A stretch of 64,000 nucleotides of DNA from NCBI RefSeq assembly GCF_020526085.1, contig NZ_CP084874.1, forward strand, positions 3,286,001 to 3,350,000, written 5' to 3'. A program made the translations under genes and the position numbers. The stretch comes from Klebsiella africana. Its GTDB lineage: Bacteria; Pseudomonadota; Gammaproteobacteria; Enterobacterales; Enterobacteriaceae. This document shows positions 7,741 to 17,378 of this stretch, piece after piece (the stretch's first letter is position 1; every line of letters begins with the position of its first letter). The notes beneath the pieces are model-generated. The model made no database searches, was not told where the DNA came from, and worked only from the letters and a program-made list of their open reading frames with translations.

Positions 7741-9228
7741 ATGAATTTTCAGCACCTGGCTTTCTGGCAGGAAAAAGCGAAAAACCTGGCCATTGAAACG
7801 CGCTTATTTATTAACGGCGAATATTGCGCCGCGGCCGATAATACCACCTTCGAGACTATCGATCCTGCCGCACAGCAGACATTAGCGCAGGTCGCCCGCG
7901 GTAAAAAAGCCGATGTCGACCTGGCGGTGAAGGCCGCGCGCCAGGCATTTGATAACGGCGACTGGTCGCAGGCCTCTCCGGCCCGGCGTAAAGCGGTTCT
8001 CACTCGTTTTGCTGACCTGATGGAAGCCCATCGTGAAGAACTGGCGCTGCTGGAAACACTGGATACCGGCAAACCGATCCGCCACAGCCTGCGCGACGAT
8101 ATTCCCGGCGCCGCCCGCGCCATTCGCTGGTACGCCGAAGCGCTGGATAAAGTCTATGGCGAAGTGGCCCCCACCGGCGGCAACGAACTGGCAATGATCG
8201 TTCGTGAACCGATTGGCGTGATTGCCGCGGTAGTCCCCTGGAACTTCCCGCTGCTGCTGGCCTGCTGGAAACTCGGCCCGGCGCTGGCGGCGGGCAACAG
8301 CGTGATCCTCAAACCGTCGGAAAAATCGCCGCTCACCGCCCTGCGTCTGGCTGGTCTGGCGAAAGAGGCCGGCCTGCCCGACGGGGTATTGAACGTGGTC
8401 AGCGGCTTTGGTCATGAGGCCGGACAGGCGCTGGCCCTGCATCCTGATGTTGAAGTCATTACCTTCACCGGCTCTACCCGTACCGGCAAGCAACTGTTGA
8501 AAGACGCTGGCGACAGCAATATGAAGCGCGTGTGGCTGGAAGCCGGCGGCAAGAGCGCCAACATTGTCTTCGCCGACTGCCCGGATCTGCAACAAGCGGT
8601 CAGCGCCACCGCCGGCGGCATCTTCTACAACCAGGGCCAGGTGTGCATTGCCGGGACCCGTTTGCTGCTCGAGGAGAGCATCGCCGATGAGTTCCTGGCG
8701 CGGCTGAAAGCTGAGGCGCAGCTCTGGCAGCCGGGCAACCCGCTCGATCCGGACACCACCATGGGGATGCTGATTGACAATACCCATGCCGACAACGTGC
8801 ATAGCTTTATTCGCGGCGGTGAAAGCCAAAGTACCCTGTTCCTCGACGGGCGTAAAAATCCGTGGCCTGCCGCCGTCGGCCCGACCATTTTCGTTGACGT
8901 CGACCCGGCCTCTCGCCTTAGCCGGGAAGAGATCTTCGGCCCGGTACTGGTGGTCACGCGCTTCAAAAGCGAAGAAGAAGCGCTGCGGCTCGCCAACGAC
9001 AGCGACTACGGCCTCGGCGCCGCGGTGTGGACCCGCGATCTCTCCCGCGCCCACCGCATGAGCCGTCGCCTGAAGGCCGGTTCGGTCTTCGTCAACAACT
9101 ACAACGATGGTGATATGACCGTTCCGTTCGGCGGCTACAAGCAGAGCGGCAACGGGCGCGATAAATCGCTGCACGCGCTGGAAAAATTCACCGAACTGAA
9201 AACCATCTGGATTGCCCTGGAGTCTTGA
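7741..9228 (+). CDS. puuC: Gamma-glutamyl-gamma-aminobutyraldehyde dehydrogenase PuuC
   Basis: 495-residue NAD(P)-dependent aldehyde dehydrogenase that oxidises gamma-glutamyl-gamma-aminobutyraldehyde to gamma-Glu-GABA. Landmarks: VVPWNFPLLL (cofactor/oxyanion Asn), FTGSTRTGKQLL, LEAGGKSANIVF (general-base Glu), GQVCIAGTR (catalytic Cys near residue 302), and EEIFGPVLVV. The second of two tandem ATGs was chosen: it gives the E. coli length and places AAGGAG 5 nt upstream, whereas the first ATG is only 2 nt from it. The stop is 2 nt before puuB, so the two are co-translated. Confidence 0.95.
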   Translation: MNFQHLAFWQEKAKNLAIETRLFINGEYCAAADNTTFETIDPAAQQTLAQVARGKKADVDLAVKAARQAFDNGDWSQASPARRKAVLTRFADLMEAHREELALLETLDTGKPIRHSLRDDIPGAARAIRWYAEALDKVYGEVAPTGGNELAMIVREPIGVIAAVVPWNFPLLLACWKLGPALAAGNSVILKPSEKSPLTALRLAGLAKEAGLPDGVLNVVSGFGHEAGQALALHPDVEVITFTGSTRTGKQLLKDAGDSNMKRVWLEAGGKSANIVFADCPDLQQAVSATAGGIFYNQGQVCIAGTRLLLEESIADEFLARLKAEAQLWQPGNPLDPDTTMGMLIDNTHADNVHSFIRGGESQSTLFLDGRKNPWPAAVGPTIFVDVDPASRLSREEIFGPVLVVTRFKSEEEALRLANDSDYGLGAAVWTRDLSRAHRMSRRLKAGSVFVNNYNDGDMTVPFGGYKQSGNGRDKSLHALEKFTELKTIWIALES

Positions 9229-9230
9229 TC

Positions 9231-10511
9231 ATGACTGAACATACCACTAGCTACTACGCTGCCAGCGCCAACAAGTATGAACCGTTCCCAACGCTGGACG
9301 AATCGATAAGCTGCGACGTCTGCGTTGTCGGCGGCGGCTACACCGGCCTCTCGTCTGCCCTGCATCTGGCCGAAATGGGCTACGACGTGGTGGTGCTGGA
9401 AGGGGCGCGCATCGGCTTCGGCGCCAGCGGCCGCAACGGCGGTCAACTGGTTAACTCCTACAGCCGCGATATCGACGTCATTGAGAAAAACTACGGCCCG
9501 GATGCGGCGAAAATGCTCGGCAGCATGATGTTCGAAGGCGGCGATATCATCCGCGAACGGATCCAGCGTTATCAAATCCAGTGCGATTACCGTCCTGGCG
9601 GCCTGTTCGTGGCGATGAACCATAAACAGCTGGACACCCTGGAAGAGCAGAAAGCCAACTGGGAGCGCTACGGCAACACCCAGCTGGAGCTGCTGGACAG
9701 AGAGGCCATTCGTCGCGAAGTGGACAGCGACCGCTACGTCGGCGCCCTGCTTGACCACAGCGGCGGCCATATTCACCCGCTCAACCTCGCCATCGGCGAA
9801 GCGGACGCTATTCGTCTGAACGGCGGCCGGGTGTATGAGCAGTCGCCGGTCACCCGCATCCAGCACACCAGCCCGGCGGTGGTCAGCACCGCGCACGGCC
9901 AGGTCACCGCGCGCTACGTGATCGTCGCCGGCAACGCCTATCTCGGCGATAAACTGGAGCCGGAACTGGCGAAACGCAGCATGCCGTGCGGCACCCAGGT
10001 GGTGACGACCGCTCCGCTATCGGAAGAGGTCGCCCGCTCGCTGATCCCGAAAAACTACTGTGTGGAAGATTGTAACTACCTGCTGGACTACTACCGTCTG
10101 ACCGGCGACAACCGCCTGCTGTACGGCGGCGGTGTGGTCTACGGCGCCCGCGATCCGGACGATGTGGAACGACTGATTATGCCGAAGCTGCTGAAAACCT
10201 TCCCGCAGCTGCAGGGGGTGAAGATTGACTACCGCTGGACCGGCAACTTCCTGCTGACCCTGTCACGGATGCCGCAGTTCGGCCGTCTCGATAACAATAT
10301 TTACTACATGCAGGGCTACAGCGGACACGGCGTGACCTGTACGCATCTGGCCGGACGCTTGATTTCAGAGCTGCTGCGCGGCGATGCCGAGCGCTTTGAC
10401 GCTTTCGCCAAACTGCCGCATTACCCGTTCCCGGGCGGCCGCAGCCTGCGTATACCCTTCACCGCCATGGGCGCCGCCTACTACAGCCTGCGCGACCGCC
10501 TTGGGGTTTAA
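9231..10511 (+). CDS. puuB: Gamma-glutamylputrescine oxidase PuuB
   Basis: 426-residue FAD-dependent D-amino-acid-oxidase-type enzyme that oxidises gamma-glutamylputrescine to the aldehyde used by PuuC. The N-terminal dinucleotide motif CVVGGGYTGLSSALHLAE (about residues 28-45) binds FAD, with GASGRNGGQ close behind; the family C-terminal motif GYSGHGVTCTHLAGR is intact. ATG at 9231 gives MTEHT as in E. coli. In E. coli puuE follows. Here the stop overlaps by 4 bp the stop of the convergent dmlR gene, so the operon ends at puuB. Confidence 0.96.
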   Translation: MTEHTTSYYAASANKYEPFPTLDESISCDVCVVGGGYTGLSSALHLAEMGYDVVVLEGARIGFGASGRNGGQLVNSYSRDIDVIEKNYGPDAAKMLGSMMFEGGDIIRERIQRYQIQCDYRPGGLFVAMNHKQLDTLEEQKANWERYGNTQLELLDREAIRREVDSDRYVGALLDHSGGHIHPLNLAIGEADAIRLNGGRVYEQSPVTRIQHTSPAVVSTAHGQVTARYVIVAGNAYLGDKLEPELAKRSMPCGTQVVTTAPLSEEVARSLIPKNYCVEDCNYLLDYYRLTGDNRLLYGGGVVYGARDPDDVERLIMPKLLKTFPQLQGVKIDYRWTGNFLLTLSRMPQFGRLDNNIYYMQGYSGHGVTCTHLAGRLISELLRGDAERFDAFAKLPHYPFPGGRSLRIPFTAMGAAYYSLRDRLGV

Positions 10512-11449
10512 TCGCCTCTGCCGACGGCGCTGGCCGTCGGCTCATGCTGCGGATAGTGCTGCTGAAAGTAGTGGCGCAGAAACTCCACGGTAGTGCGGAT
10601 CTTCGCCGACGTCGCCAGCCGGGAGACGTAAACCGCCCAGACGTTGGCCGGCTGCCAGTAGTCCGGCAGCACCTGCACCAGATGCCCGCTGGCGATATTC
10701 TCCCGGACGTCCCACCATGAACGTAACGCAATCCCCTGCCCGTCCAGACACCACTGATGCACAATTTCACCATGGTTGGAGGAGAGCGGCCCGGTCACCT
10801 TGATCGCATGCTGGCCCTCTTTGCTGTGCAACTGCCAGACGCCGAACGGGTGATCGCGCTCTTTAATCACCAGGCAGGGTAAGGCGGCCAGATCGCTCAG
10901 CTGTTTCGGCGGCGCATGGCGGGCAAGAAACTGCGGCGAAGCGCAGAGTACGCGGTGATTAGCCGCCAGCTGGCGGGCAATCAGATTCGGTGCGATATCA
11001 TCGCCGACGCGAATATCAAGATCCACCCCTTCATTGACTAAATCCACCAGCCGGTCCTGGACATCGAAACGCAACTCCAGCTGCGGGTACTGAAGGGCCA
11101 GCGCCGACAGTGCCGGGGCCACTACCCGACGGCCAAAGCCGAAGCTGCTGATAATACGCAGCGTTCCCTGCGGCACCTGGCGCACGTCGGAAAGCTCGTC
11201 CATCATCTCATCGACATCCTGCAAAATGCGCTGCGCCCACTCGTAGATCCGCTCCCCCTCTTCGGTAATGGTGACCCGGCGGGTGGTCCGGTGCAGCAAC
11301 ATCACATGCAGGGTTTGCTCCAGCAGCGAAACCCGCTTGCTGACAAACGCCGGTGAGACGCCAAGCTCCTCGGCGGCGGCGGCGAACCCGGCCCGGCGAG
11401 CGACCAGCATAAAGACGCGTAAATCATTTAGCAGCGGCAGATTATTCAT
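10508..11449 (-). CDS. dmlR: LysR-type regulator DmlR
   Basis: 313-residue LysR-type activator. The N-terminal HTH lies at about residues 5-64 (LRVFMLVARRAGFAAAAEEL, SPAFVSKRVSLLEQ, HRTTRRVTITEEG). The effector domain of periplasmic-binding-protein type follows, including IRVGDDIAPNLIARQLA and GPLSSNHGEIVHQWC. It resembles E. coli DmlR over its length, with a slightly longer C-terminus. ATG at 11449 gives MNNLPLLNDL as in E. coli; an upstream ATG at 11470 is less likely. It is divergent from dmlA, its known target in E. coli, where D-malate is the inducer; here the downstream carnitine genes may be controlled too. Confidence 0.93.
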   Translation of the reverse strand: MNNLPLLNDLRVFMLVARRAGFAAAAEELGVSPAFVSKRVSLLEQTLHVMLLHRTTRRVTITEEGERIYEWAQRILQDVDEMMDELSDVRQVPQGTLRIISSFGFGRRVVAPALSALALQYPQLELRFDVQDRLVDLVNEGVDLDIRVGDDIAPNLIARQLAANHRVLCASPQFLARHAPPKQLSDLAALPCLVIKERDHPFGVWQLHSKEGQHAIKVTGPLSSNHGEIVHQWCLDGQGIALRSWWDVRENIASGHLVQVLPDYWQPANVWAVYVSRLATSAKIRTTVEFLRHYFQQHYPQHEPTASAVGRGD

Positions 11450-11552
11450 GATCTGTGTTTTATGTTTCACCAGTTAGCGTGATTAATTATGAACCAGTCA
11501 ATTATAGGATAGGCAGGTGGTCAAACATCATCGCTAAAAAGTGAGAACCGGA

Positions 11553-12638
11553 ATGAAAAAAACCTTTCGTATTGCCGCCATCCCGGGTGACGGAATTGGC
11601 AAAGAAGTGCTGCCTGAAGGGATTCGCGTGCTGCAAGCCGCCGCACAGCGTTGGGATCTGTCATTGAGCTTCGAGCAGATGGAATGGGCAAGCTGCCAAT
11701 ATTACGCCCATCACGGCAAGATGATGCCGGACGACTGGCGCGAGCAGTTGCAGGGCTTCGATGCTATCTATTTCGGCGCCGTCGGCTGGCCGGATACCGT
11801 TCCCGACCATATCTCGCTATGGGGATCGCTGCTGAAGTTCCGCCGTGAGTTTGACCAATACGTCAACCTGCGTCCGGTGCGTCTGTTCCCCGGCGTCCCC
11901 TGCCCGCTGGCGGGTAAAAAGGCCGGCGATATCGATTTCTACGTGGTGCGCGAAAATACCGAAGGCGAATATTCCGCCCTCGGCGGCCGCGCCAATGAAG
12001 GCACCGAGCATGAAGTGGTGATTCAGGAGTCGGTCTTCACCCGCCGCGGCGTGGACCGGATCCTGCGCTACGCCTTCGAGCTGGCGCAAAGCCGTCCGCG
12101 CAAAACGCTGACCTCAGCCACCAAATCTAACGGTCTGGCGATCAGCATGCCCTACTGGGATGAGCGGGTGGAAGAGATGGCCAAAAGCTATCCCGAGATC
12201 CGCTGGGACAAGCAGCATATCGATATTCTCTGCGCCCGCTTCGTGCTGCAGCCGGAGCGTTTCGACGTGGTCGTCGGCTCGAACCTGTTTGGCGATATTC
12301 TGTCGGATCTCGGCCCGGCCTGTACCGGCACCATCGGTATTGCCCCTTCGGCTAACCTGAACCCAGAGCGGACTTTCCCGTCGCTGTTCGAACCGGTTCA
12401 CGGGTCGGCGCCGGATATCTACGGTAAAAATATCGCCAACCCGATCGCTACCGTTTGGGCCGGGGCGATGATGCTCGATTTCCTCGGCAACGGCGATGAG
12501 CGCTACCACGCGGCGCATAACGGCATTCTGGCGGCGATAGAGCAGGTGATCGCCAGCGGGCCGAAAACCCCGGATATGAAAGGCAACGCCTCAACGCAGC
12601 AGGTCAGCGACGCTATCTGCAAAGCCATTTTAGCGTAA
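11553..12638 (+). CDS. dmlA: D-malate dehydrogenase (decarboxylating) DmlA
   Basis: 361-residue NAD-dependent beta-decarboxylating dehydrogenase of the isocitrate/isopropylmalate family that converts D-malate (and related tartrate substrates) to pyruvate and CO2. Seen: IPGDGIGKEVLPEG at the N-terminus, catalytic Tyr region YVVRENTEGEYS, catalytic Lys in LTSATKSNGL, and metal-binding Asp residues in GSNLFGDILSDL. ATG at 11553 gives the E. coli length; a GTG at 11541 is an alternative. It starts the dmlA-BCCT-cntA-aldehyde dehydrogenase-cntB array and would provide the last step of carnitine breakdown to pyruvate. Confidence 0.95.
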   Translation: MKKTFRIAAIPGDGIGKEVLPEGIRVLQAAAQRWDLSLSFEQMEWASCQYYAHHGKMMPDDWREQLQGFDAIYFGAVGWPDTVPDHISLWGSLLKFRREFDQYVNLRPVRLFPGVPCPLAGKKAGDIDFYVVRENTEGEYSALGGRANEGTEHEVVIQESVFTRRGVDRILRYAFELAQSRPRKTLTSATKSNGLAISMPYWDERVEEMAKSYPEIRWDKQHIDILCARFVLQPERFDVVVGSNLFGDILSDLGPACTGTIGIAPSANLNPERTFPSLFEPVHGSAPDIYGKNIANPIATVWAGAMMLDFLGNGDERYHAAHNGILAAIEQVIASGPKTPDMKGNASTQQVSDAICKAILA

Positions 12639-12650
12639 TTACCCCGCCGC

Positions 12651-12777
12651 TCCCCGGTGGCGCTGCGCTTACCGGGGCTACAATGGCACGAGAATATCGC
12701 CTGGGTATGGCGTTACCCGCCACCCGGCAAAAAACGGCACCGCGAGTAGCCCGGGTAAGGCGCAGCCGCTACCCGGG
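12651..12777. repeat. Pair of REP palindromes in opposite orientation (BIME-like)
   Basis: A REP-like palindrome at 12651-12683 (CCCCGGTGGCGCTGCG then CTTACCGGGG, CTACAA) and a second in inverse orientation at 12745-12777 (GTAGCCCGGGTAAGGCGCAG then CCGCTACCCGGG). A partial third, CCGCCACCCGGCAAA, lies at about 12718-12732. This is the usual enterobacterial intergenic mosaic element, 13 bp after dmlA; it may cap the dmlA transcript. Confidence 0.8.
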
Positions 12778-13085
12778 AAAACCCGCGCGCCTGGCCCGCC
12801 AACTCCCCCCTCTCCTCTGAATGCAGAATCCCCCACGGTTGGCAAGTGAACCGCATCACAGCGGCGAACTTTATTCATTCCTGGAAGGACAGAACCTGCG
12901 CCAATTCACCTTTTATTATTTCCGTTCCGTGTTTTATTGCTTCACGAATCGGCCAATTGTTTAATTCATGTAACGAAGAAATAATCCAATTGTTAATAGC
13001 ATCTTGCTACGAACCCTGACCCTACAGCGTGATAACAACGACAGGCTAAAGCCACCGACGGGCAATCATGCCCAGGAGATCACTC
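12778..13085. promoter_or_regulatory. BCCT transporter upstream region with CCAATTGTT direct repeats
   Basis: About 300 bp between the REP pair and the transporter, AT-rich at its right half. Two direct repeats CCAATTGTTTAAT (12953-12965) and CCAATTGTTAATA (12986-12998) are 33 bp apart, near three helical turns; a third CCAATT is at 12901. They could be activator sites for carnitine-dependent expression. No gene is seen. Confidence 0.4.
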
Positions 13086-14693
13086 ATGTTGAGCAACGTA
13101 AAGAAAAAAGATGTGCCGCTGATTGCCATCAGCCTGGCGGCCATTGTTTTCATCGCCGCTACATTAAGTCTCTTCCCCCAACAAACCGCCCAGGCGGCTA
13201 ATTCGATTTTTAACGGCGTCACCCGCCTGCTGGGTTCCACGGTACAGGTACTGGTGCTGCTGGCGCTGGGACTGGTGCTCTATCTGGCCACCAGCAAATA
13301 CGGCAATATCCGCCTCGGTGAAGGCAAAGTCGAATACAGTACCCTCTCATGGCTGTTTATGTTTATCTGCGCCGGGCTCGGCTCCTCCACGCTGTACTGG
13401 GGCGTTGCCGAATGGGCTTATTACTACCAGACCCCGGGCCTTAACATTGCCCCGCAATCGCCGAAAGCGCTGGAATACAGCATCCCTTACTCTTTCTTCC
13501 ACTGGGGCATTAGCGCCTGGGCAACCTATACCCTCGCTTCGCTGATCATGGCCTATCACTTCCACGTGCGGAAAAATAAAGGTCTCAGCCTCTCCGGGAT
13601 CGTTTCGGCGATCACCGGCGTTAATCCGCAGGGGTTCTGGGGCCGCCTGGTCGATCTAATGTTCCTGATCGCCACCGTCGGTGCGTTAACCATTTCGCTG
13701 GTGGTCACAGCCGCCACCTTCACGCGCGGCCTGTCAGCACTCACCGGACTGCCGGATAACTTCACCGTCCAGGCGTTTGTGATCCTGCTCTCCGGCGGTA
13801 TTTTCTGCATGAGTTCGTGGATTGGTATCAACAACGGCCTGCAGCGACTGAGCAAAATGGTCGGCTGGGGGGCGTTCCTGCTGCCATTGGTGGTATTACT
13901 GGTTGGCCCGACCGAATTCATCACCAATAACATCATCAACGCCATCGGGCTGACGAGCCAAAACTTCCTGCAGATGAGCCTGTTTACCGACCCGCTCGGC
14001 GACGGCGCCTTTACCCGCAACTGGACCGTCTTCTACTGGTTGTGGTGGATCTCCTATACCCCTGGCGTAGCGATGTTCGTCACCCGCGTCTCCCGCGGAC
14101 GTAAGATTAAAGAGGTAATCTGGGGGCTTATCCTCGGCAGTACCGCCGGCTGCTGGTTCTTCTTCGGGGTGATGGAAAGCTATGCCATGCACCAGTTCGT
14201 CAACGGGGTGATTAACGTGCCGCAGGTGATGCAAACCCTCGGCGGCGAAACCGCCGTCCAGCAGGTGCTGATGTCGCTGCCGGCGGGCAAGCTGTTCCTC
14301 GCCGCCTATCTGTTCGTGATGATTGTTTTCCTCGCCTCGCACATGGATGCGGTGGCCTACACCATGGCGGCGACCAGTACCCGTAACCTGCGCGAAGGCG
14401 ACGATCCGGATCGCGGCATGCGCCTGTTCTGGTGCGTGGTGATCACCCTCATCCCGCTATCGATTCTGTTTACCGGCGCCTCGCTGGAAACCATGAAAAC
14501 CACCGTGGTGCTAACCGCCCTACCGTTCCTTGCCATTTTACTGATCAAGACCGGCGGCTTCGTACGCTGGCTAAAACAGGACTACGCCCACGTCCCGGTC
14601 CATCAGATAGAAACCCATACGCCCGAGCCCATTATTAAAGCCGAGACGCTGCCGGTTGGCGCGGTACTCAAAGGCGACGGCCAGTCGCTATAA
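13086..14693 (+). CDS. yeaV: BCCT-family transporter, predicted carnitine/betaine importer (YeaV-like)
   Basis: 535-residue inner-membrane transporter of the betaine/carnitine/choline family with about 12 hydrophobic spans. The BCCT signature region is visible: [21 protein letters not shown] in the N-terminal third, and [20 protein letters not shown] in the conserved helix-8 Trp-rich stretch. ATG at 13086 has CAGGAGA 6-8 nt upstream; an ATG at 13068 has none. It lies 36 bp before cntA, so it most likely supplies carnitine or a related quaternary amine. E. coli has the same order (yeaV-yeaW-yeaX). A hydrophilic tail of about 40 residues is predicted cytoplasmic. Confidence 0.9.
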   Translation: MLSNVKKKDVPLIAISLAAIVFIAATLSLFPQQTAQAANSIFNGVTRLLGSTVQVLVLLALGLVLYLATSKYGNIRLGEGKVEYSTLSWLFMFICAGLGSSTLYWGVAEWAYYYQTPGLNIAPQSPKALEYSIPYSFFHWGISAWATYTLASLIMAYHFHVRKNKGLSLSGIVSAITGVNPQGFWGRLVDLMFLIATVGALTISLVVTAATFTRGLSALTGLPDNFTVQAFVILLSGGIFCMSSWIGINNGLQRLSKMVGWGAFLLPLVVLLVGPTEFITNNIINAIGLTSQNFLQMSLFTDPLGDGAFTRNWTVFYWLWWISYTPGVAMFVTRVSRGRKIKEVIWGLILGSTAGCWFFFGVMESYAMHQFVNGVINVPQVMQTLGGETAVQQVLMSLPAGKLFLAAYLFVMIVFLASHMDAVAYTMAATSTRNLREGDDPDRGMRLFWCVVITLIPLSILFTGASLETMKTTVVLTALPFLAILLIKTGGFVRWLKQDYAHVPVHQIETHTPEPIIKAETLPVGAVLKGDGQSL

Positions 14694-14729
14694 AACCTCT
14701 TACTGACAATAATCACAAGGAGCCCCTAC

Positions 14730-15854
14730 ATGAGCAATTTGAGCCCTGACTTCACCCTGCCGATTAACTTTTGCGCTAATCCGCAGGATGCCTGGACCAT
14801 TCCGGCCCGTTTTTACACCGACAGCCAGGCGTTTGAGCACGAGAAAGAGCGTATCTTCGCCAATAGCTGGATTTGCGTCGCCCACGGCAGCGAAGTCGCC
14901 AGGCCGAACGATTACATCACCCGGGAGATCATCGGTGAAAATATCGTTATCGTCCGCGGTCGCGACAACATTCTGCGTGCCTTCTATAACGTCTGCCCGC
15001 ACCGCGGCCACCAGCTGCTGAGCGGTGAAGGTAAAGCCAAAAACGTGATTACCTGCCCCTATCACGCCTGGGCCTTCAAGCTGGACGGCAATCTCGCCCA
15101 CGCCCGCAACTGCGAAAACGTGGAGAATTTCGATAGCGAAAAGGCAACGCTGGTACCGGTTCGCCTGGAAGAGTATGCCGGCTTTGTGTTTATCAATATG
15201 AACCCGGAGGCAGAGAGCGTGGAAACGCAGCTCCCGGGGCTGCAGGACAAAGTGCTGGAAGCCTGTCCGGACGTGCATGATCTGAAACTGGCGGCCCGCT
15301 TTACCACCCTTACTCCAGCGAACTGGAAAAATATCGTCGATAACTATCTGGAATGTTACCACTGCGGCCCGGCGCATCCAGGCTTCTCGGATTCCGTGCA
15401 GGTTGACCGTTACTGGCACACCATGCACGGCAAATGGACGCTGCAGTATGGCTTCGCCAAACCGTCCGAGCAGTCGTTTAAATTCGAAGAAGGCACCGAC
15501 GCCGCGTTCCACGGTTTCTGGCTGTGGCCGTGCACCATGCTCAACGTCACGCCGATCAAAGGCATGATGACCGTCATTTATGAATTCCCGGTGGATGAAG
15601 AGACCACCCTGCAGAATTACGACATCTATTTCACCAACGAAGAGCTGACCGACGATCAGAAAGCGCTGATTGAGTGGTATCGCGACGTGTTCCGCCCGGA
15701 AGATTTACGCCTGGTGGAAAGCGTGCAGAAGGGGCTGAAGTCCCGCGGCTATCGCGGCCAGGGGCGCATTATGGCGGATAACAGCGGCAGCGGTATCTCC
15801 GAGCATGGGATCGCGCATTTCCACAATCTGGTGGCCCAGGTGTTCCAGCAGTAA
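14730..15854 (+). CDS. cntA: Carnitine monooxygenase, oxygenase subunit CntA (YeaW)
   Basis: 374-residue Rieske non-haem iron oxygenase that splits carnitine into trimethylamine and malic semialdehyde. The Rieske cluster ligands are CPHRGH and CPYHAW (C-x-H, then C-x2-H). The mononuclear iron site is NYLECYHCGPAH. The bridging residue there is Glu rather than the Asp of most Rieske oxygenases, a mark of the CntA/YeaW quaternary-amine group. It has the same length as E. coli YeaW. ATG at 14730 has AAGGAG upstream. It works with CntB, encoded one gene further on. Confidence 0.94.
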   Translation: MSNLSPDFTLPINFCANPQDAWTIPARFYTDSQAFEHEKERIFANSWICVAHGSEVARPNDYITREIIGENIVIVRGRDNILRAFYNVCPHRGHQLLSGEGKAKNVITCPYHAWAFKLDGNLAHARNCENVENFDSEKATLVPVRLEEYAGFVFINMNPEAESVETQLPGLQDKVLEACPDVHDLKLAARFTTLTPANWKNIVDNYLECYHCGPAHPGFSDSVQVDRYWHTMHGKWTLQYGFAKPSEQSFKFEEGTDAAFHGFWLWPCTMLNVTPIKGMMTVIYEFPVDEETTLQNYDIYFTNEELTDDQKALIEWYRDVFRPEDLRLVESVQKGLKSRGYRGQGRIMADNSGSGISEHGIAHFHNLVAQVFQQ

Positions 15855-15872
15855 TCGTCGAAGGAGCTTGCT

Positions 15873-17321
15873 ATGTCTGTGTTTCACTCAGATCTGTTTC
15901 GCCAGCAGGCGCTGATTGCCGGAAGCTGGCGCGACGCTGCCGACGGCACGACGCTTACCGTCAGCAATCCCTCCACCGGCGCGACGCTCGGCCAGATCCC
16001 CAATATGGGCCGGACGGAGGCGCAACAGGCGGTGGATGCCGCCGCAGCCGCGCTGCCGGCATGGCGCGCGCTTACCGCCGCCCAGCGCGCCGCACTATTG
16101 AAGAACTGGCACCGCCTGATCCTCGAAAACAAGACCGCGCTGGCGCAGATCATGACCGCCGAGCAGGGCAAGCCGCTGGCGGAAGCGGAAGGCGAAATCG
16201 CCTATGCCGCCTCGTTTATTGAGTGGTTTGCCGAACAAGGGAAACGCGCCAACGGCGAGATAATTCCCTCCCCCGGCGCCGATAAACGCCTGATGGTGAT
16301 CCGCCAGGGGGTAGGCGTCTGCGCGGCGATTACCCCGTGGAACTTCCCGGCGGCGATGATCACCCGTAAGGCCGGCCCGGCGCTGGCCGCAGGTTGTACG
16401 ATGGTGATCAAGCCCGCCAACGAAACGCCGTTTACCGCGCTGGCGATGGCGGAACTGGCTAATCAGGCCGGGATCCCGCAGGGCGTCATTAACGTCGTCA
16501 CCGGCCAGTCGCGTGAGATTGGCGCGGTGTTCACCGGCGATGAGCGGGTACGTAAGCTCTCCTTTACCGGCTCGACCGAAGTTGGCCGCGTGCTGATGCG
16601 CCAGTGCGCGGAATCCATCAAAAAGCTCTCTCTAGAGCTCGGCGGTAACGCGCCGTTTATCGTCTTTGACGACGCCGATATCGATAAAGCGGTCGAGGGA
16701 GCGCTGATCGCCAAGTTCCGCAACGCCGGGCAAACCTGCGTCTGCGTCAATCGCTTCTATATTCATCGCGCCGTCTACGACCAATTCTGCGATAAATTCG
16801 TCGCCCGCGTCGCCGCCCTGAAAGTCGGCGATGGCAGCGAGTCCAATGTCCAGATTGGCCCGCTTATCAACGCCGACGCCGGGCGCAAAGTCCAGTCCCT
16901 GCTCGACGACGCGCTCACCCGCGGCGCGACGCTGTTAACCGGCGGTAAAGCGCACCCACTGGGCGGTAATTTCTTCACCCCTACGGTTATCGGCGACGTA
17001 CAGCCAGGGTCACTGCTGCTGCAGGAAGAGATTTTCGGCCCGGTGGCGGCGTTGGTGAAATTTGAGGATGAGCAAGAGGTCATTGAGCAGGCGAATGACA
17101 CCATCTACGGTCTCGCCTCCTATTTTTACAGCAATGATGCCGCCCGTATCTGGCGCGTCTCCGAACAGCTGGAATACGGCATAGTCGGTATCAATACCGG
17201 GCTGATTTCTAATGAAGTCGCGCCGTTTGGCGGGGTAAAGCAGTCCGGCCTTGGCCGCGAAGGGTCGGAACACGGAATCGAAGATTACCTGGAGATGAAG
17301 TATCTCTGCCAGGGGTTGTAA
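15873..17321 (+). CDS. NAD(P)-dependent aldehyde dehydrogenase, predicted malic semialdehyde dehydrogenase
   Basis: 482-residue GabD-type aldehyde dehydrogenase. Seen: TPWNFPAAMITRK, SFTGSTEVGR, LELGGNAPFIVFDDAD (general-base Glu), GQTCVCVNRFY (catalytic Cys followed by a second Cys two residues on, as in succinate semialdehyde dehydrogenases), and EEIFGPVAAL. It sits 18 bp after cntA and 57 bp before cntB, an extra gene compared with E. coli yeaWX. Carnitine catabolism described in Acinetobacter includes a malic semialdehyde dehydrogenase, so oxidation of the CntA product to malate is the best guess. Succinate semialdehyde as substrate cannot be excluded. Confidence 0.85.
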   Translation: MSVFHSDLFRQQALIAGSWRDAADGTTLTVSNPSTGATLGQIPNMGRTEAQQAVDAAAAALPAWRALTAAQRAALLKNWHRLILENKTALAQIMTAEQGKPLAEAEGEIAYAASFIEWFAEQGKRANGEIIPSPGADKRLMVIRQGVGVCAAITPWNFPAAMITRKAGPALAAGCTMVIKPANETPFTALAMAELANQAGIPQGVINVVTGQSREIGAVFTGDERVRKLSFTGSTEVGRVLMRQCAESIKKLSLELGGNAPFIVFDDADIDKAVEGALIAKFRNAGQTCVCVNRFYIHRAVYDQFCDKFVARVAALKVGDGSESNVQIGPLINADAGRKVQSLLDDALTRGATLLTGGKAHPLGGNFFTPTVIGDVQPGSLLLQEEIFGPVAALVKFEDEQEVIEQANDTIYGLASYFYSNDAARIWRVSEQLEYGIVGINTGLISNEVAPFGGVKQSGLGREGSEHGIEDYLEMKYLCQGL

Positions 17322-17378
17322 ATGTCCTCTCCCGGCGATGGCGCTGGCCACGCCGGGATTTTTTGATGGAGTTCAGCG

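Noticed and set aside
7882..9174. 430-residue minus-strand frame opposite puuC
   Set aside because: Shadow of a GC-rich gene; the plus strand encodes a complete aldehyde dehydrogenase.
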